DNA from: JAXGXT01 sp040772665
Lineage (GTDB): Bacteria > Bacillota > Clostridia > Lachnospirales > Anaerotignaceae
Direction of reading: 5' to 3'
NCBI GenBank assembly: GCA_040772665.1
Contig: JAXGXT010000003.1
Coordinates: 124,001-188,000, forward strand
DNA length: 64,000 nucleotides
Shown: positions 1-7,289 of the stretch, piece after piece
Numbering within the stretch: the first letter of the stretch is position 1
Layout of the letters: each line of letters starts with the position of its first letter
Translations under genes and position numbers: made by a program
The notes under the pieces: model-generated
What the model was told of the DNA's origin: nothing
The model's input: the letters and a program-made list of their open reading frames with translations, nothing else
Database searches by the model: none

Positions 1-102
1 TACAACTTTAAATGATTTAAAAAATTCAAAAAGTCAAAACTTACAAGCATAATTTTTAAAATAAAAGGCTGAAAAGACAAGTTAAAGTGAGGTGAACACC
101 GT

Positions 103-1260
103 TTGAGTAAAAATATGTCGGTAGTTAACAGTATTGTTAAGTTTGCAGAAGAACGAAAACCTGAGTTTTTGGATGTTTTAGAAAATGCCGTTAATCATGA
201 ATCATATATATACGGCGAGAAAGAGATTAAGGACAAGTGCGGACTTTATCTTGAAGAAAAATTTAGAGAACTTGGTTTTGATACATGGCATTTTGACGGA
301 GGAAAAAGCGGAATTCACATCTGCGGAAAACTTGGAAAAGGAGATAAAAGGATTTTTCTTTTAGGGCATTATGATACGGTTTTTCCCATGGGAACAACTA
401 AAAACAGACCCTTTAAAATTGAAGGTGACAAGGCATATGGCCCTGGAATCTTCGATATGAAAGGGGGGATTGTAGGTTTTTGGATGGCCGTAAAGGCGTT
501 AAAAGAACTGGATATTTTTCCTGAGGATACGGAGATTACTTTCTTCTTAAGCTGTGACGAAGAGGGCGGCAGCTTGACATCCAGAAAAGAAATAGAAAAA
601 ATGGCACAGGAAGCCGATGTTTGTCTTTGTTCCGAGCCGGGGCATAAGGGTGAGGGATATATAACCATTTCCAGATATGGAAGGGATGTTGTTACTGTAA
701 AAGCCAAGGGTGTTGCCGCTCATGCAGGAAATAATCCACAGATTAATCCTCTTGTGGAAATTTCAAGGCAGGCATTGTATATTAATGATACTTGCAAAGA
801 TGAGAACCTTCTGTATGCTTCTATTGTAAGCATACATGGCGGCGAAGAGGGTGCAACTGCCGCAACTCCCGAAGAAGCATATCTTATTGTTGATATAAGG
901 TATAAAGATGAAGAACATGGAAAGATTGCCGCAGAAGTTATTAAAAACATTAAGCCTACTATAAGCGGAATGGAGGTTGAAATAAGCGGCGGCGTGGAGA
1001 AGCCTGCACTTACGCAAGGTGAGTATTCAAAGGCTGCTGTTGAAAGAACAATTTCCATTATTGAGGAAATGGGGTATGAGTATAAACCCACATGTCTTGG
1101 GGGAGGAAGTGACGGAAACTTTACAAGTGCTGTAGGGTGTCCAACAATTGACGGTTTGGGTCTTAACGGAGAGTTTCTTCATAACCCAAGAGAGTATATT
1201 TATATACCAACAATTCCCCAAAGAACGGCTCTTATAGCAGAGCTTATTAGAACATTATAA
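103..1260 (+). CDS. M20-family metallopeptidase (glutamate carboxypeptidase-like)
   Basis: A 385-residue zinc-dependent amidohydrolase/peptidase of the M20 family, probably cytoplasmic since no signal peptide is visible. The metal-site motifs are in the expected order: His89-Tyr-Asp91, Asp118 in GIFDMKGG, Glu153-Glu154 (general base), Glu178 in CSEPG, and a C-terminal His360 in FLHNP. The HYDTVFP block resembles carboxypeptidase G2-like members, which cleave C-terminal glutamate from peptides or folates; the actual substrate cannot be read from the sequence. The start is TTG at 103, chosen because AGTGAGGTGA lies seven bases upstream; an in-frame ATG at 115 lacks such a site. It stands alone and converges on the dap operon across a bidirectional terminator. 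Confidence 0.85.
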   Translation: MSKNMSVVNSIVKFAEERKPEFLDVLENAVNHESYIYGEKEIKDKCGLYLEEKFRELGFDTWHFDGGKSGIHICGKLGKGDKRIFLLGHYDTVFPMGTTKNRPFKIEGDKAYGPGIFDMKGGIVGFWMAVKALKELDIFPEDTEITFFLSCDEEGGSLTSRKEIEKMAQEADVCLCSEPGHKGEGYITISRYGRDVVTVKAKGVAAHAGNNPQINPLVEISRQALYINDTCKDENLLYASIVSIHGGEEGATAATPEEAYLIVDIRYKDEEHGKIAAEVIKNIKPTISGMEVEISGGVEKPALTQGEYSKAAVERTISIIEEMGYEYKPTCLGGGSDGNFTSAVGCPTIDGLGLNGEFLHNPREYIYIPTIPQRTALIAELIRTL

Positions 1261-1270
1261 AACAAACTAT

Positions 1271-1436
1271 AAAGAGCCTGTGACAAAAGACTCTAAAATA
1301 AGAAAAAATAAAACGTTGAGTTTACTAATGTAAATTCAACGTTTTATTTTGTATATAAGATCAAAACAAAAGGAAGCGGCGGCAGAACCGACATTTTCTT
1401 TTATCAATGAGAGTATGGTTTTGTCACAGCCTCTTT
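1271..1436. repeat. MITE-like 166-bp element with 18-bp terminal inverted repeats
   Basis: The ends AAAGAGCCTGTGACAAAA (1271-1288) and its near reverse complement (1419-1436, 17 of 18 positions) frame a non-coding insert. The insert holds a terminator hairpin and, in reverse orientation, a GAAAATGTCGG...GCCGCCGC module that also occurs near 9.4 kb and 29.55 kb. No transposase is inside. The ends look like those of an insertion sequence with its centre deleted; the family is not assigned. Confidence 0.5.
1305..1350. terminator. Bidirectional rho-independent terminator between M20 peptidase and dapB
   Basis: A near-perfect 20-bp inverted repeat (AAAATAAAACGTTGA... / ...TCAACGTTTTATTTT) with a six-base loop carries A and T runs on both sides, so it can end transcripts from the two convergent genes. 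Confidence 0.75.
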
Positions 1437-1447
1437 AAGTTTTTTCT

Positions 1448-2200
1448 TTATTTCATTACGTCTTTCATGGTATAAAAGCCTGCTTCTTTGCCGGCTAAAA
1501 ACTTTGCTGCTTTAACAGCACCTACAGCAAAAACCTCTCTGCTTGTGGCAAGATGGCTTAATGTTACAATTTCATCTTTGCCTGCAAAAATAACATCATG
1601 TTCTCCTGCGATTGTTCCGCCTCTAAGTGCATGAATTCCTATTTCATTTTTTGTTCGTTTTTCTCTTATTTTTGAACGGTCATAAACATATGTCATTTTG
1701 TTATCAAGAGCCTCGTTAATGCTGTCTGCAAGAGCAAGGGCAGTTCCGCTTGGAGCATCGATTTTCTGGTTATGATGTTTTTCTATTATTTCAATATCAA
1801 AACCGCTTTCAAAAAGAACATCGGCAGCCTTTTGAACAAGGGATAATATAAGGTTTACACCTAATGACATGTTTGCACTTCTTAAAACAGCAACATCATT
1901 AGATGCCTTAACTATTTCCTCATTAAGCTCCCCTGAAAGGCCTGTTGTGCAAAGAACAAGAGGTATCTTTTTATCTCTGGAAAACTGCAGCAGTTCAGAA
2001 ACGGCGGGGGCTGTTGAGAAGTCTATAATTACATCGGCGCTAACATTACAATCTCCCACTGATGTGAAAACAGGATATAGAAAAGCTCCGCCTCTTGGGT
2101 CTATACCTGCAACAATTTGGCAATTATCATCGGAGGATATAATCTCTTCCACAACTTTGCCCATTTTTCCGCCACATCCGTGAAGAATAATATTAATCAT
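1448..2200 (-). CDS. dapB: 4-hydroxy-tetrahydrodipicolinate reductase
   Basis: This enzyme reduces the DapA product with NAD(P)H in diaminopimelate/lysine biosynthesis. Visible signatures are the N-terminal dinucleotide fold (HGCGGKMGKVV, residues 6-16) and the catalytic block HHNQKIDAPSGTA (about residues 142-154) with its proton-donor His and Lys. The 250-residue length is slightly below the usual 265-270. I chose the ATG at 2200: GAAAGGAG is seven bases from it, but only one base from the in-frame ATG two codons upstream at 2206. It is the last gene of asd-dapA-dapB; its ribosome binding site abuts the dapA stop, and the operon is under a lysine riboswitch. Confidence 0.95.
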   Translation of the reverse strand: MINIILHGCGGKMGKVVEEIISSDDNCQIVAGIDPRGGAFLYPVFTSVGDCNVSADVIIDFSTAPAVSELLQFSRDKKIPLVLCTTGLSGELNEEIVKASNDVAVLRSANMSLGVNLILSLVQKAADVLFESGFDIEIIEKHHNQKIDAPSGTALALADSINEALDNKMTYVYDRSKIREKRTKNEIGIHALRGGTIAGEHDVIFAGKDEIVTLSHLATSREVFAVGAVKAAKFLAGKEAGFYTMKDVMK

Positions 2201-2214
2201 TTGCATTCTCCTTT

Positions 2215-3096
2215 CTATATTAGGTTATGGGTTTTCATTACTGATTTAAGCTTTTCCAGATTGTTTTCTTCCATTGGATAAAGTGGTGCAACTGTTGAGC
2301 CTGCTTTAAAGCCCATTAAATTAACGGCTGTTTTAACAGGGATTGGGTTTGTTTCAACAAAAAGTGTGTTTGCAAGATCTAATGTTTTAAGGAAAAGTTC
2401 ACGGCTTCCCTCAATATCGCCCTGGAAGAACTTTTTATGAATATCATGCACAGTTTTTGGCATAATGTTTGCAAGAACACTTATTGCACCTTTTCCTCCA
2501 AGGGAAAGTATAGGCAGGTTTTGATCATCATTTCCTGAATAAATGTCAAAGTCAGGTCCGCAAAGAGCTGCTATTTGTGCAATTTGGCTTATATCGCCGC
2601 TGGCCTCTTTTATTCCCACTATATTAGGAATTTTTGAAAGCTCACAAACTGTTGAAGGGGTAATGTTTAAACCTGTTCTTGAAGCAACGCTGTAAAGAAT
2701 AATTGGAAGAGAAACACTTTGGGCAACTTCTGTGAAATGTTTAATCAACCCTTTTTGTGTTGTTTTGTTATAGTAAGGTGTAACTATAAGAAGGCCGTCT
2801 ACACCAACTTCTTCCGCTTCTTGAGCAAGTTCGATGGCATGTTCTGTTACATTACTGCCTGTGCCTGCAATAACAGGAACTCTTTTGTTGACTGTTTCAA
2901 CTGTGAATTTAATTGCGGCAATTTGTTCTTCGTTTGTAAGGATGGCAGATTCACCTGTTGTTCCCGCAATTACAATGGCATCTGTTTCGTTTTTAATCTG
3001 AAATTCTATAAGCTCTTTTAAAACGTCATAGTTTATTGATTTATCATCGTTAAATGGTGTTACAATTGCTACTGCGGAACCTGTAAATATTGACAT
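2215..3096 (-). CDS. dapA: 4-hydroxy-tetrahydrodipicolinate synthase
   Basis: A 293-residue (beta/alpha)8-barrel lyase that condenses pyruvate with aspartate semialdehyde. The Schiff-base lysine is Lys163 (VGIKEASGD). The AGTTGESA loop (about 44-51) supplies the catalytic threonines, and Tyr135 and Arg140 fall in a variant LYSVASRTG version of the family's LYNVPGRTG motif. Length is standard. AAGGGGGA precedes the ATG at 3096. It lies between asd and dapB and belongs to the same riboswitch-controlled transcript, so its product channels straight to DapB. Confidence 0.95.
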   Translation of the reverse strand: MSIFTGSAVAIVTPFNDDKSINYDVLKELIEFQIKNETDAIVIAGTTGESAILTNEEQIAAIKFTVETVNKRVPVIAGTGSNVTEHAIELAQEAEEVGVDGLLIVTPYYNKTTQKGLIKHFTEVAQSVSLPIILYSVASRTGLNITPSTVCELSKIPNIVGIKEASGDISQIAQIAALCGPDFDIYSGNDDQNLPILSLGGKGAISVLANIMPKTVHDIHKKFFQGDIEGSRELFLKTLDLANTLFVETNPIPVKTAVNLMGFKAGSTVAPLYPMEENNLEKLKSVMKTHNLI

Positions 3097-3120
3097 AAAA
3101 TTTCCCCCTTAATAATTGGC

Positions 3121-4116
3121 TTATTGCATTGAAGCTATAAGCAGCTGCGCTATTTGAACTGAATTTGTTGCGGCTCCTTTACGGATGTTATCTGCAACCA
3201 CCCACATGTTTATACCGTTTTCAACGCTTTCGTCTTTTCTTATTCTGCCTATAAACACTTCATCTTTTCCTGCTGCATTAATTGCTAAAGGATAGATGTT
3301 GTTTTTAACATCGTCTTCTATAACAACTCCCGGAGCATTTTTAAGTGTTTCCATAAGTTCAGAAAGAACGAAGGGGTTTTCAAACTCTACGTTTATAGAC
3401 TCGCTGTGGCTGTCAAAAACAGGAACACGAACGGTTGTGGCAGTTATCTTCATGTTATCATTATGAAGAATTTTTCTTGTTTCTTCAATCATTTTCATTT
3501 CTTCTTTTGTGTATCCGTTTTCAAGGAAAACGTCTATATGAGGAATGCAGTTATTAGCTATTGGATATGGAAATTTTTTAGGGCTTTCTCCTTTTAAACC
3601 ATTTGCTAAATCTTCCCACCCTCCAAGGCCAGCCCCCGAAACGGCCTGATATGTGGAGTATACAATTCTTTTAATCTTATATTTATCGTCAAGGGGTTTA
3701 AGAGCCACCATTGCCTGAATTGTGGAGCAGTTAGGGTTGGCGATTATGCCTTTATTCCAAAGAATATCTTCAGGGTTAACCTCGGGAACAACAAGGGGAA
3801 CTGTTTTATCCATTCTCCACTGAGATGAGTTATCAACAACAATGCATCCTTTTGCAGCAGCAATTGGGGCAAATTTTTCGCTTGTGGAGCCGCCTGCGCT
3901 AAAAATAGCAATATCTATTGGTTTATCGAAGGAGCTTTCTGTAAGTTCTTCTACAATATATTCCTTACCCATGAATAAGACCTTTGAGCCTGCCGAACGG
4001 GCAGAAGCCATAAGATAAAGGTTTTCGATAGGAAGGTTTCTTTCCTCTATAACCTTTAAAAGGGTTATGCCCACCATACCTGTTGCACCGACAACTGCTA
4101 AATTAACTTTTTTCAT
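3121..4116 (-). CDS. asd: Aspartate-semialdehyde dehydrogenase
   Basis: Converts aspartyl-4-phosphate to aspartate semialdehyde with NADPH, the entry point to lysine, threonine and methionine synthesis. The nucleotide-binding GATGMVG is at residues 10-16 and the nucleophile is Cys130 in ANPNCSTIQ. Length (331 residues) is normal for the bacterial enzyme. It is first in the asd-dapA-dapB operon. Because the lysine riboswitch is upstream of asd rather than only the dap genes, lysine would also throttle the branch-point enzyme. AGGAGTGATT provides the ribosome binding site. The upstream aspartokinase is not in this window. Confidence 0.95.
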   Translation of the reverse strand: MKKVNLAVVGATGMVGITLLKVIEERNLPIENLYLMASARSAGSKVLFMGKEYIVEELTESSFDKPIDIAIFSAGGSTSEKFAPIAAAKGCIVVDNSSQWRMDKTVPLVVPEVNPEDILWNKGIIANPNCSTIQAMVALKPLDDKYKIKRIVYSTYQAVSGAGLGGWEDLANGLKGESPKKFPYPIANNCIPHIDVFLENGYTKEEMKMIEETRKILHNDNMKITATTVRVPVFDSHSESINVEFENPFVLSELMETLKNAPGVVIEDDVKNNIYPLAINAAGKDEVFIGRIRKDESVENGINMWVVADNIRKGAATNSVQIAQLLIASMQ

Positions 4117-4171
4117 TCATAATCACTCCTGTTAAATTTATTTCGAAAAGTCTGGTTTTTATAAAAATTCG

Positions 4172-4197
4172 AAAAAAAAACCGACGAATGCGCCGGC
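4172..4197 (-). terminator. Lysine riboswitch terminator
   Basis: On the minus strand CCGGCG-catt-CGTCGG is followed by an unbroken T run. It sits between the riboswitch aptamer and asd, as expected for lysine-induced premature termination. Confidence 0.8.
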
Positions 4198-4261
4198 TAA
4201 ATTTAACACAAATAAACAGTCAAACCATTAACAGTTGGAACTGTTGCTTTATTTATGGTAA

Positions 4262-4434
4262 ACTTAGTAGCGCTCCATCAGCAGCTGCTGATGACAATTG
4301 TAAGGCTATTGACCATTACAACCAGGCTTAAAGCTTCAGGGCTAATAAACCTTCGGCAAAATTCCCTTTTAATATATGTCATTTGCTTCTGAACGCATCC
4401 ATATATTTACTGATGAAAAATGCACCTCTACCTA
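4262..4434 (-). ncRNA. Lysine riboswitch (L-box) aptamer
   Basis: Read on the minus strand, the leader contains the L-box landmarks in order: AGGTAGAGGTGC, a CAGTAA loop motif, AAGGGAATTTTGCCGAAGG, CCTGGTTGTAATGG, and a closing GGAGCGCTACT that pairs back towards the start. A T-tailed hairpin follows. By family knowledge, lysine binding favours the terminator and shuts off asd-dapA-dapB. The match is by eye to the known consensus, without a covariance score. Confidence 0.9.
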
Positions 4435-4447
4435 AATTTCTTTTATT

Positions 4448-4476
4448 ATAGTAACATTTATTTTAAACAGTGTCAA
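4448..4476 (-). promoter_or_regulatory. Promoter of the lysine riboswitch-asd operon
   Basis: On the minus strand a perfect TTGACA (4476-4471) is separated by exactly 17 bases from TACTAT (4453-4448), with an overlapping TATAAT slightly downstream. It lies just before the aptamer. Confidence 0.7.
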
Positions 4477-4559
4477 ATTATTTATAAAGTTTTATAGATT
4501 TATTTAAATTAGGGCATAATTAAATATAATAGTATTTAAAACAAAGAGGAGAGAAGGTT

Positions 4560-4751
4560 ATGGAAAAGGGAAAAGTAACACCCGACATGTTGACAGAAGA
4601 TGATTTAGCTAAATATGAAATAGCTGCAGAGCTTGGACTTTTGGAGAAAGTTAAGCAAGGAGGCTGGAAAAGTCTTACGGCTAAAGAAAGCGGAAAAATA
4701 GGAGGATTAATGGCCGCAAAGCGTAAAAAAAACAAAGAAAAAAATTTATAA
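4560..4751 (+). CDS. Short alpha/beta-type small acid-soluble spore protein
   Basis: A 63-residue protein with the two hallmarks of alpha/beta-type SASPs: KYEIAAELGL (about residues 18-27), which contains the germination-protease cleavage context, and SGKIGGLMAAK (about 44-54), matching the second DNA-binding segment. It ends in a lysine-rich tail (KRKKNKEKNL). Such proteins coat DNA in the forespore and protect it from UV and heat. AGGAGAG precedes the ATG. It is shorter and more basic at the C-terminus than the SASP at 8657. No clear sporulation promoter was found. It is monocistronic, just ahead of a tRNA cluster. Confidence 0.75.
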   Translation: MEKGKVTPDMLTEDDLAKYEIAAELGLLEKVKQGGWKSLTAKESGKIGGLMAAKRKKNKEKNL

Positions 4752-4757
4752 AACATA

Positions 4758-4786
4758 TTGACAAAATACAAAAAAATGTGTATTAT
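4758..4786 (+). promoter_or_regulatory. tRNA cluster promoter
   Basis: TTGACA (4758-4763), a 17-base spacer and TATTAT (4781-4786) lie about 40 bases upstream of the first tRNA-Ser, a strong sigma-A-type match. Confidence 0.75.
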
Positions 4787-4824
4787 GTTATTTGTTCGCA
4801 GCGTTGCTGTGTGGCGGAAGTTGT

Positions 4825-4913
4825 GGAGAGGTGTCCGAGTGGTTTAAGGAGCCGGTCTTGAAAACCGGTGACTCCGCAAGGGGCCGTGGGTTCGAATCCC
4901 ACCCTCTCCGCCA
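4825..4913 (+). tRNA. tRNA-Ser (anticodon TGA)
   Basis: The acceptor GGAGAG pairs with CTCTCC. The anticodon stem CCGGT/ACCGG encloses CT-TGA-AA, with TGA at 4859-4861. A long class II variable arm is present and the CCA tail is encoded (4911-4913). Confidence 0.95.
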
Positions 4914-4927
4914 TTTTTTTTGACTGT

Positions 4928-5016
4928 GGAGAAATACCCAAGTGGTTGAAGGGGCTCGCCTGGAAAGCGGGTAGGTCGTTAATAGCGGCGCGTGGGTTCA
5001 AATCCCACTTTCTCCG
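4928..5016 (+). tRNA. tRNA-Ser (anticodon GGA)
   Basis: The acceptor GGAGAAA pairs with TTTCTCC. The anticodon GGA is at 4962-4964 within GCTCGCCTGGAAAGCGGGT. A class II variable arm is present. Unlike the preceding tRNA-Ser, no CCA is encoded (TGT follows the discriminator G). Confidence 0.95.
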
Positions 5017-5090
5017 TGTTTTTACATTGCAGGGCTTATTCAGTGAGTGTCAGAGTAGGGCTTTGCAGTTTTTATTCTTATATAAAATGT

Positions 5091-5161
5091 AGGGGTATGA
5101 TGTAATGGTAACATGACGGTCTCCAAAACCGTTCTTGAGGGTTCGAGTCCTTCTACCCCTG
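5091..5161 (+). tRNA. tRNA-Trp (anticodon CCA)
   Basis: The acceptor AGGGGTA pairs with TACCCCT. The anticodon stem ACGGT/ACCGT encloses CT-CCA-AA, followed by GGGTTCGAGTCC as the T arm. CCA is not encoded. It is the last tRNA of the cluster, followed by a terminator. Confidence 0.93.
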
Positions 5162-5171
5162 TTTAATTAAA

Positions 5172-5213
5172 AAGTCGCTAAATCTGATATTTATAAGGAT
5201 TAGCGGCTTTTTT
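5172..5213 (+). terminator. tRNA cluster terminator
   Basis: GTCGCTAAATC pairs imperfectly with GATTAGCGGC, followed by six T residues. Confidence 0.75.
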
Positions 5214-5216
5214 ATG

Positions 5217-5275
5217 GTTCTATGTCAATAGCTGGGTGGGGTTGATTTTTCAATCTCACCTTTTAAAATTTAGAA
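5217..5275. mobile_element. End fragment of an ISL3-type insertion sequence
   Basis: The stretch TTCTATGTCAATAGCTGG followed by GTGGGGTTGATTTTTCAATCTCACC closely matches the end of the longer ISL3-type remnant at 29168-29222. Only the terminal part remains here; no transposase codons are left. About ten bases further on, CTTTGTCCCAGGCTCTTTA (around 5283-5301) resembles the inverted-repeat end of the 1271-1436 element, so this spot has probably taken more than one insertion. Confidence 0.55.
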
Positions 5276-5407
5276 GTTAGCTTTGTCCCAGGCTCTTTAA
5301 TTTTATTTGAAATTAAGTGTATTGGATTTAAAGTTTTGGCTTAAAGGATTTTCGGAAAGTTAATGAAAAATATTTTAAAGAATTTAAAAAACCAAAAGAA
5401 AATATAT

Positions 5408-5436
5408 TTGATTTAGTTGATTATTATTAGTACAAT
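5408..5436 (+). promoter_or_regulatory. Promoter of the proB operon
   Basis: TTGATT (5408-5413), a 17-base spacer and TACAAT (5431-5436), 40 bases before proB. Between the insertion-sequence fragment and this promoter (5276-5407) I see only AT-rich sequence. Confidence 0.6.
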
Positions 5437-5475
5437 GTTTATAAGTGTTTAAAAATTCGTCTTTAGAGGTGTAAA

Positions 5476-6273
5476 ATGGAAGACTATAGAAGTAATATAA
5501 AAAACCATAAAAAAATAGTTATAAAAGTTGGAACATCAACGGTTACATATCCAAGCGGTGCAATAAATTTAAGGCGGCTTGAGCAGTTGGCTTGGGTTTT
5601 ATCAGACCTTAAAAATTCGGGAAAAGACATAGTTCTTGTTTCTTCGGGGGCTGTTGGCGTGGGTTCTGGAATTTTAGGCTTTAAAGAACGACCCACCGAC
5701 ACCCAGTGCAAACAGGCGGCGGCTTCTGTTGGGCAGGCATCGCTTATACAGATTTATAAAAACTTTTTTAATGAATACAGCCAGAACGTAGCGCAAATAC
5801 TTTTAAACAAAGATGATGTTAAAGAGGGCGGAAGAAAGGAAGTAATTACACGCACATTTGAAACAATTCTTAACATGGGGGTTATTCCCATTGTGAATAA
5901 TAATGATGCTGTTACAACAGATGAAATTGAGTTTTCGGATAATGACGGGCTTTCGGCTGTTGTTGCAAATATTGTTGATGCAGACTTGCTTATTCTTTTA
6001 ACTGACATTGATGCCCTTTATGACAGCAATCCTCGTGCAAACCCAAATGCCAAAAGAGTTTCAGTTGTGGAAGATATTACAGATGAGATTGAGGCAATGG
6101 CTGACGATAAAGGAAGTGAGTTTTCCGTTGGAGGCATGGCAACGAAAATTTCTGCGGCAAAACTTTGCAAAGAAAGTAAAACAGACATGATTATTGCAGA
6201 CGGAAGTGACCCACGGGTTTTGCATAAAATAATCGAAGGCGAGGATGTAGGAACATTATTTTTAGGAGGCTGA
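5476..6273 (+). CDS. proB: Glutamate 5-kinase
   Basis: Phosphorylates glutamate to gamma-glutamyl phosphate, the first step of proline synthesis. The amino-acid-kinase fold is evident from KVGTSTVT near the N-terminus, the SSGAVGVG glycine loop and the FSVGGMATKISAAK block near the C-terminus that binds nucleotide. At 265 residues it lacks the C-terminal PUA domain found in the longer (about 370-residue) ProB type; this short form is common in Firmicutes. It heads a four-gene cluster ending in proA, separated by a zinc-ribbon membrane protein and a 5-formyl-THF cyclo-ligase. Confidence 0.93.
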   Translation: MEDYRSNIKNHKKIVIKVGTSTVTYPSGAINLRRLEQLAWVLSDLKNSGKDIVLVSSGAVGVGSGILGFKERPTDTQCKQAAASVGQASLIQIYKNFFNEYSQNVAQILLNKDDVKEGGRKEVITRTFETILNMGVIPIVNNNDAVTTDEIEFSDNDGLSAVVANIVDADLLILLTDIDALYDSNPRANPNAKRVSVVEDITDEIEAMADDKGSEFSVGGMATKISAAKLCKESKTDMIIADGSDPRVLHKIIEGEDVGTLFLGG

Positions 6274-6278
6274 TAGTT

Positions 6279-6719
6279 TTGGCAGATTGTCCGTTTTGCG
6301 GAGTTAAAATGAAAAATGAAGAAGACGGCTGTTCAAGCTGTGGATATAACTACAGAGGAAACAGTCAAAGAAGAAGCAGTGAAGAAATTTTTGGCGAAGC
6401 AAGGGAAATTGACTCTAAAGTAATTATTGAAGATGATAAAAAAGGAAAGGGAATGTACGGCAAGACTTTTGGTTCTTTTGGAACAGGGGATGCTTTGCCT
6501 CTTTGGTTAAAGGCTTTATATGTTATTATGACAATATTTGCAAGCCGTTTCTTTGGTCTTGTTATCAGCATTTTATTAATTTTTGGAGGAAAGCCTGAAC
6601 AAAAAAGATTTGGAAAGATACTTCTTTCCATAACTATATTCCTTTTTTTACTTAATGTTATTGTCGGAATATTCGGCGGCATGGCATACTTTTTAGGAAG
6701 CGGATTGGGGATATATTAA
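6279..6719 (+). CDS. Zinc-ribbon membrane protein of unknown function
   Basis: A 146-residue protein with an N-terminal zinc ribbon (CPFC near residue 4 and CSSC near residue 18), a charged linker, and two hydrophobic segments (about residues 82-107 and 112-138) predicted to span the membrane. The start is TTG at 6279; TTAGGAGG lies within the last codons of proB. It is followed one base later by the cyclo-ligase ATG, so it is part of the pro operon. I do not recognise a defined family beyond the zinc ribbon; proteins of this layout are common in clostridial genomes without assigned function. Confidence 0.65.
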   Translation: MADCPFCGVKMKNEEDGCSSCGYNYRGNSQRRSSEEIFGEAREIDSKVIIEDDKKGKGMYGKTFGSFGTGDALPLWLKALYVIMTIFASRFFGLVISILLIFGGKPEQKRFGKILLSITIFLFLLNVIVGIFGGMAYFLGSGLGIY

Positions 6720-6720
6720 C

Positions 6721-7278
6721 ATGACAAAAGATGAATTAAGAAAAGAAATTTTAAGAAAAAGAAGTCAGCTTTTTCTTGAAAAACAAGCTGAAAAAAGTAA
6801 CTCTATTTATGAAAAACTTATCTCCCTTGATGAATATAAAAATTCAGACTGGATTTTTACTTATATAAACATGGGTGCGGAAGTAAGAACTGTGCCTTTG
6901 ATTGAAAAAGCATGGAGGGATGGAAAAAGAGTTGCAGTTCCTGTTGCAAAATCAGGCAGGCTTATGTATTTTATTGAAATTAAAGATTTTGAAAACCTTA
7001 CAAAAACAAAAATGGGTGTAAGCGAGCCTTCGGGAGATTTAAGTGAACAAGTTTTGCCGACGGAAAAGACAATGTTTATTGTTCCCGGGAGTGTTTTTGA
7101 TGAAAACAAAAATCGCTGCGGCTACGGCGGCGGATATTATGACACATATACGGAAGAAAAAAACGTTGCCGAAACAATAGGTGTTTGTTATGAAATGCAG
7201 GTTATGGATAAAATACCCGTTGAGCCTTTTGACAGAAAGGTTTTTAAGCTGGTTACAGAAAAAAGAATTATAGAATAA
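6721..7278 (+). CDS. 5-formyltetrahydrofolate cyclo-ligase
   Basis: ATP-dependent enzyme converting 5-formyl-THF to 5,10-methenyl-THF, returning a stored or inhibitory folate to one-carbon metabolism. The 185-residue length is typical. Diagnostic segments are the basic N-terminus (KDELRKEILRKRSQL), VPGSVFDENKNRCGYGGGYYDTY near residue 120-142 (shown here in two parts: VPGSVFDENKNR and CGYGGGYYDTY) and a C-terminal EPFDRKV. It starts one base after the stop of the zinc-ribbon gene and ends 11 bases before proA, so it is cotranscribed with proline genes. No mechanistic link with proline synthesis is obvious. Confidence 0.9.
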   Translation: MTKDELRKEILRKRSQLFLEKQAEKSNSIYEKLISLDEYKNSDWIFTYINMGAEVRTVPLIEKAWRDGKRVAVPVAKSGRLMYFIEIKDFENLTKTKMGVSEPSGDLSEQVLPTEKTMFIVPGSVFDENKNRCGYGGGYYDTYTEEKNVAETIGVCYEMQVMDKIPVEPFDRKVFKLVTEKRIIE

Positions 7279-7289
7279 GAGGTGGAAAA

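Noticed and set aside
4783..5001. 72-codon minus-strand open frame over the tRNA-Ser genes
   Set aside because: It lies entirely on two confidently identified tRNA genes and their spacer.
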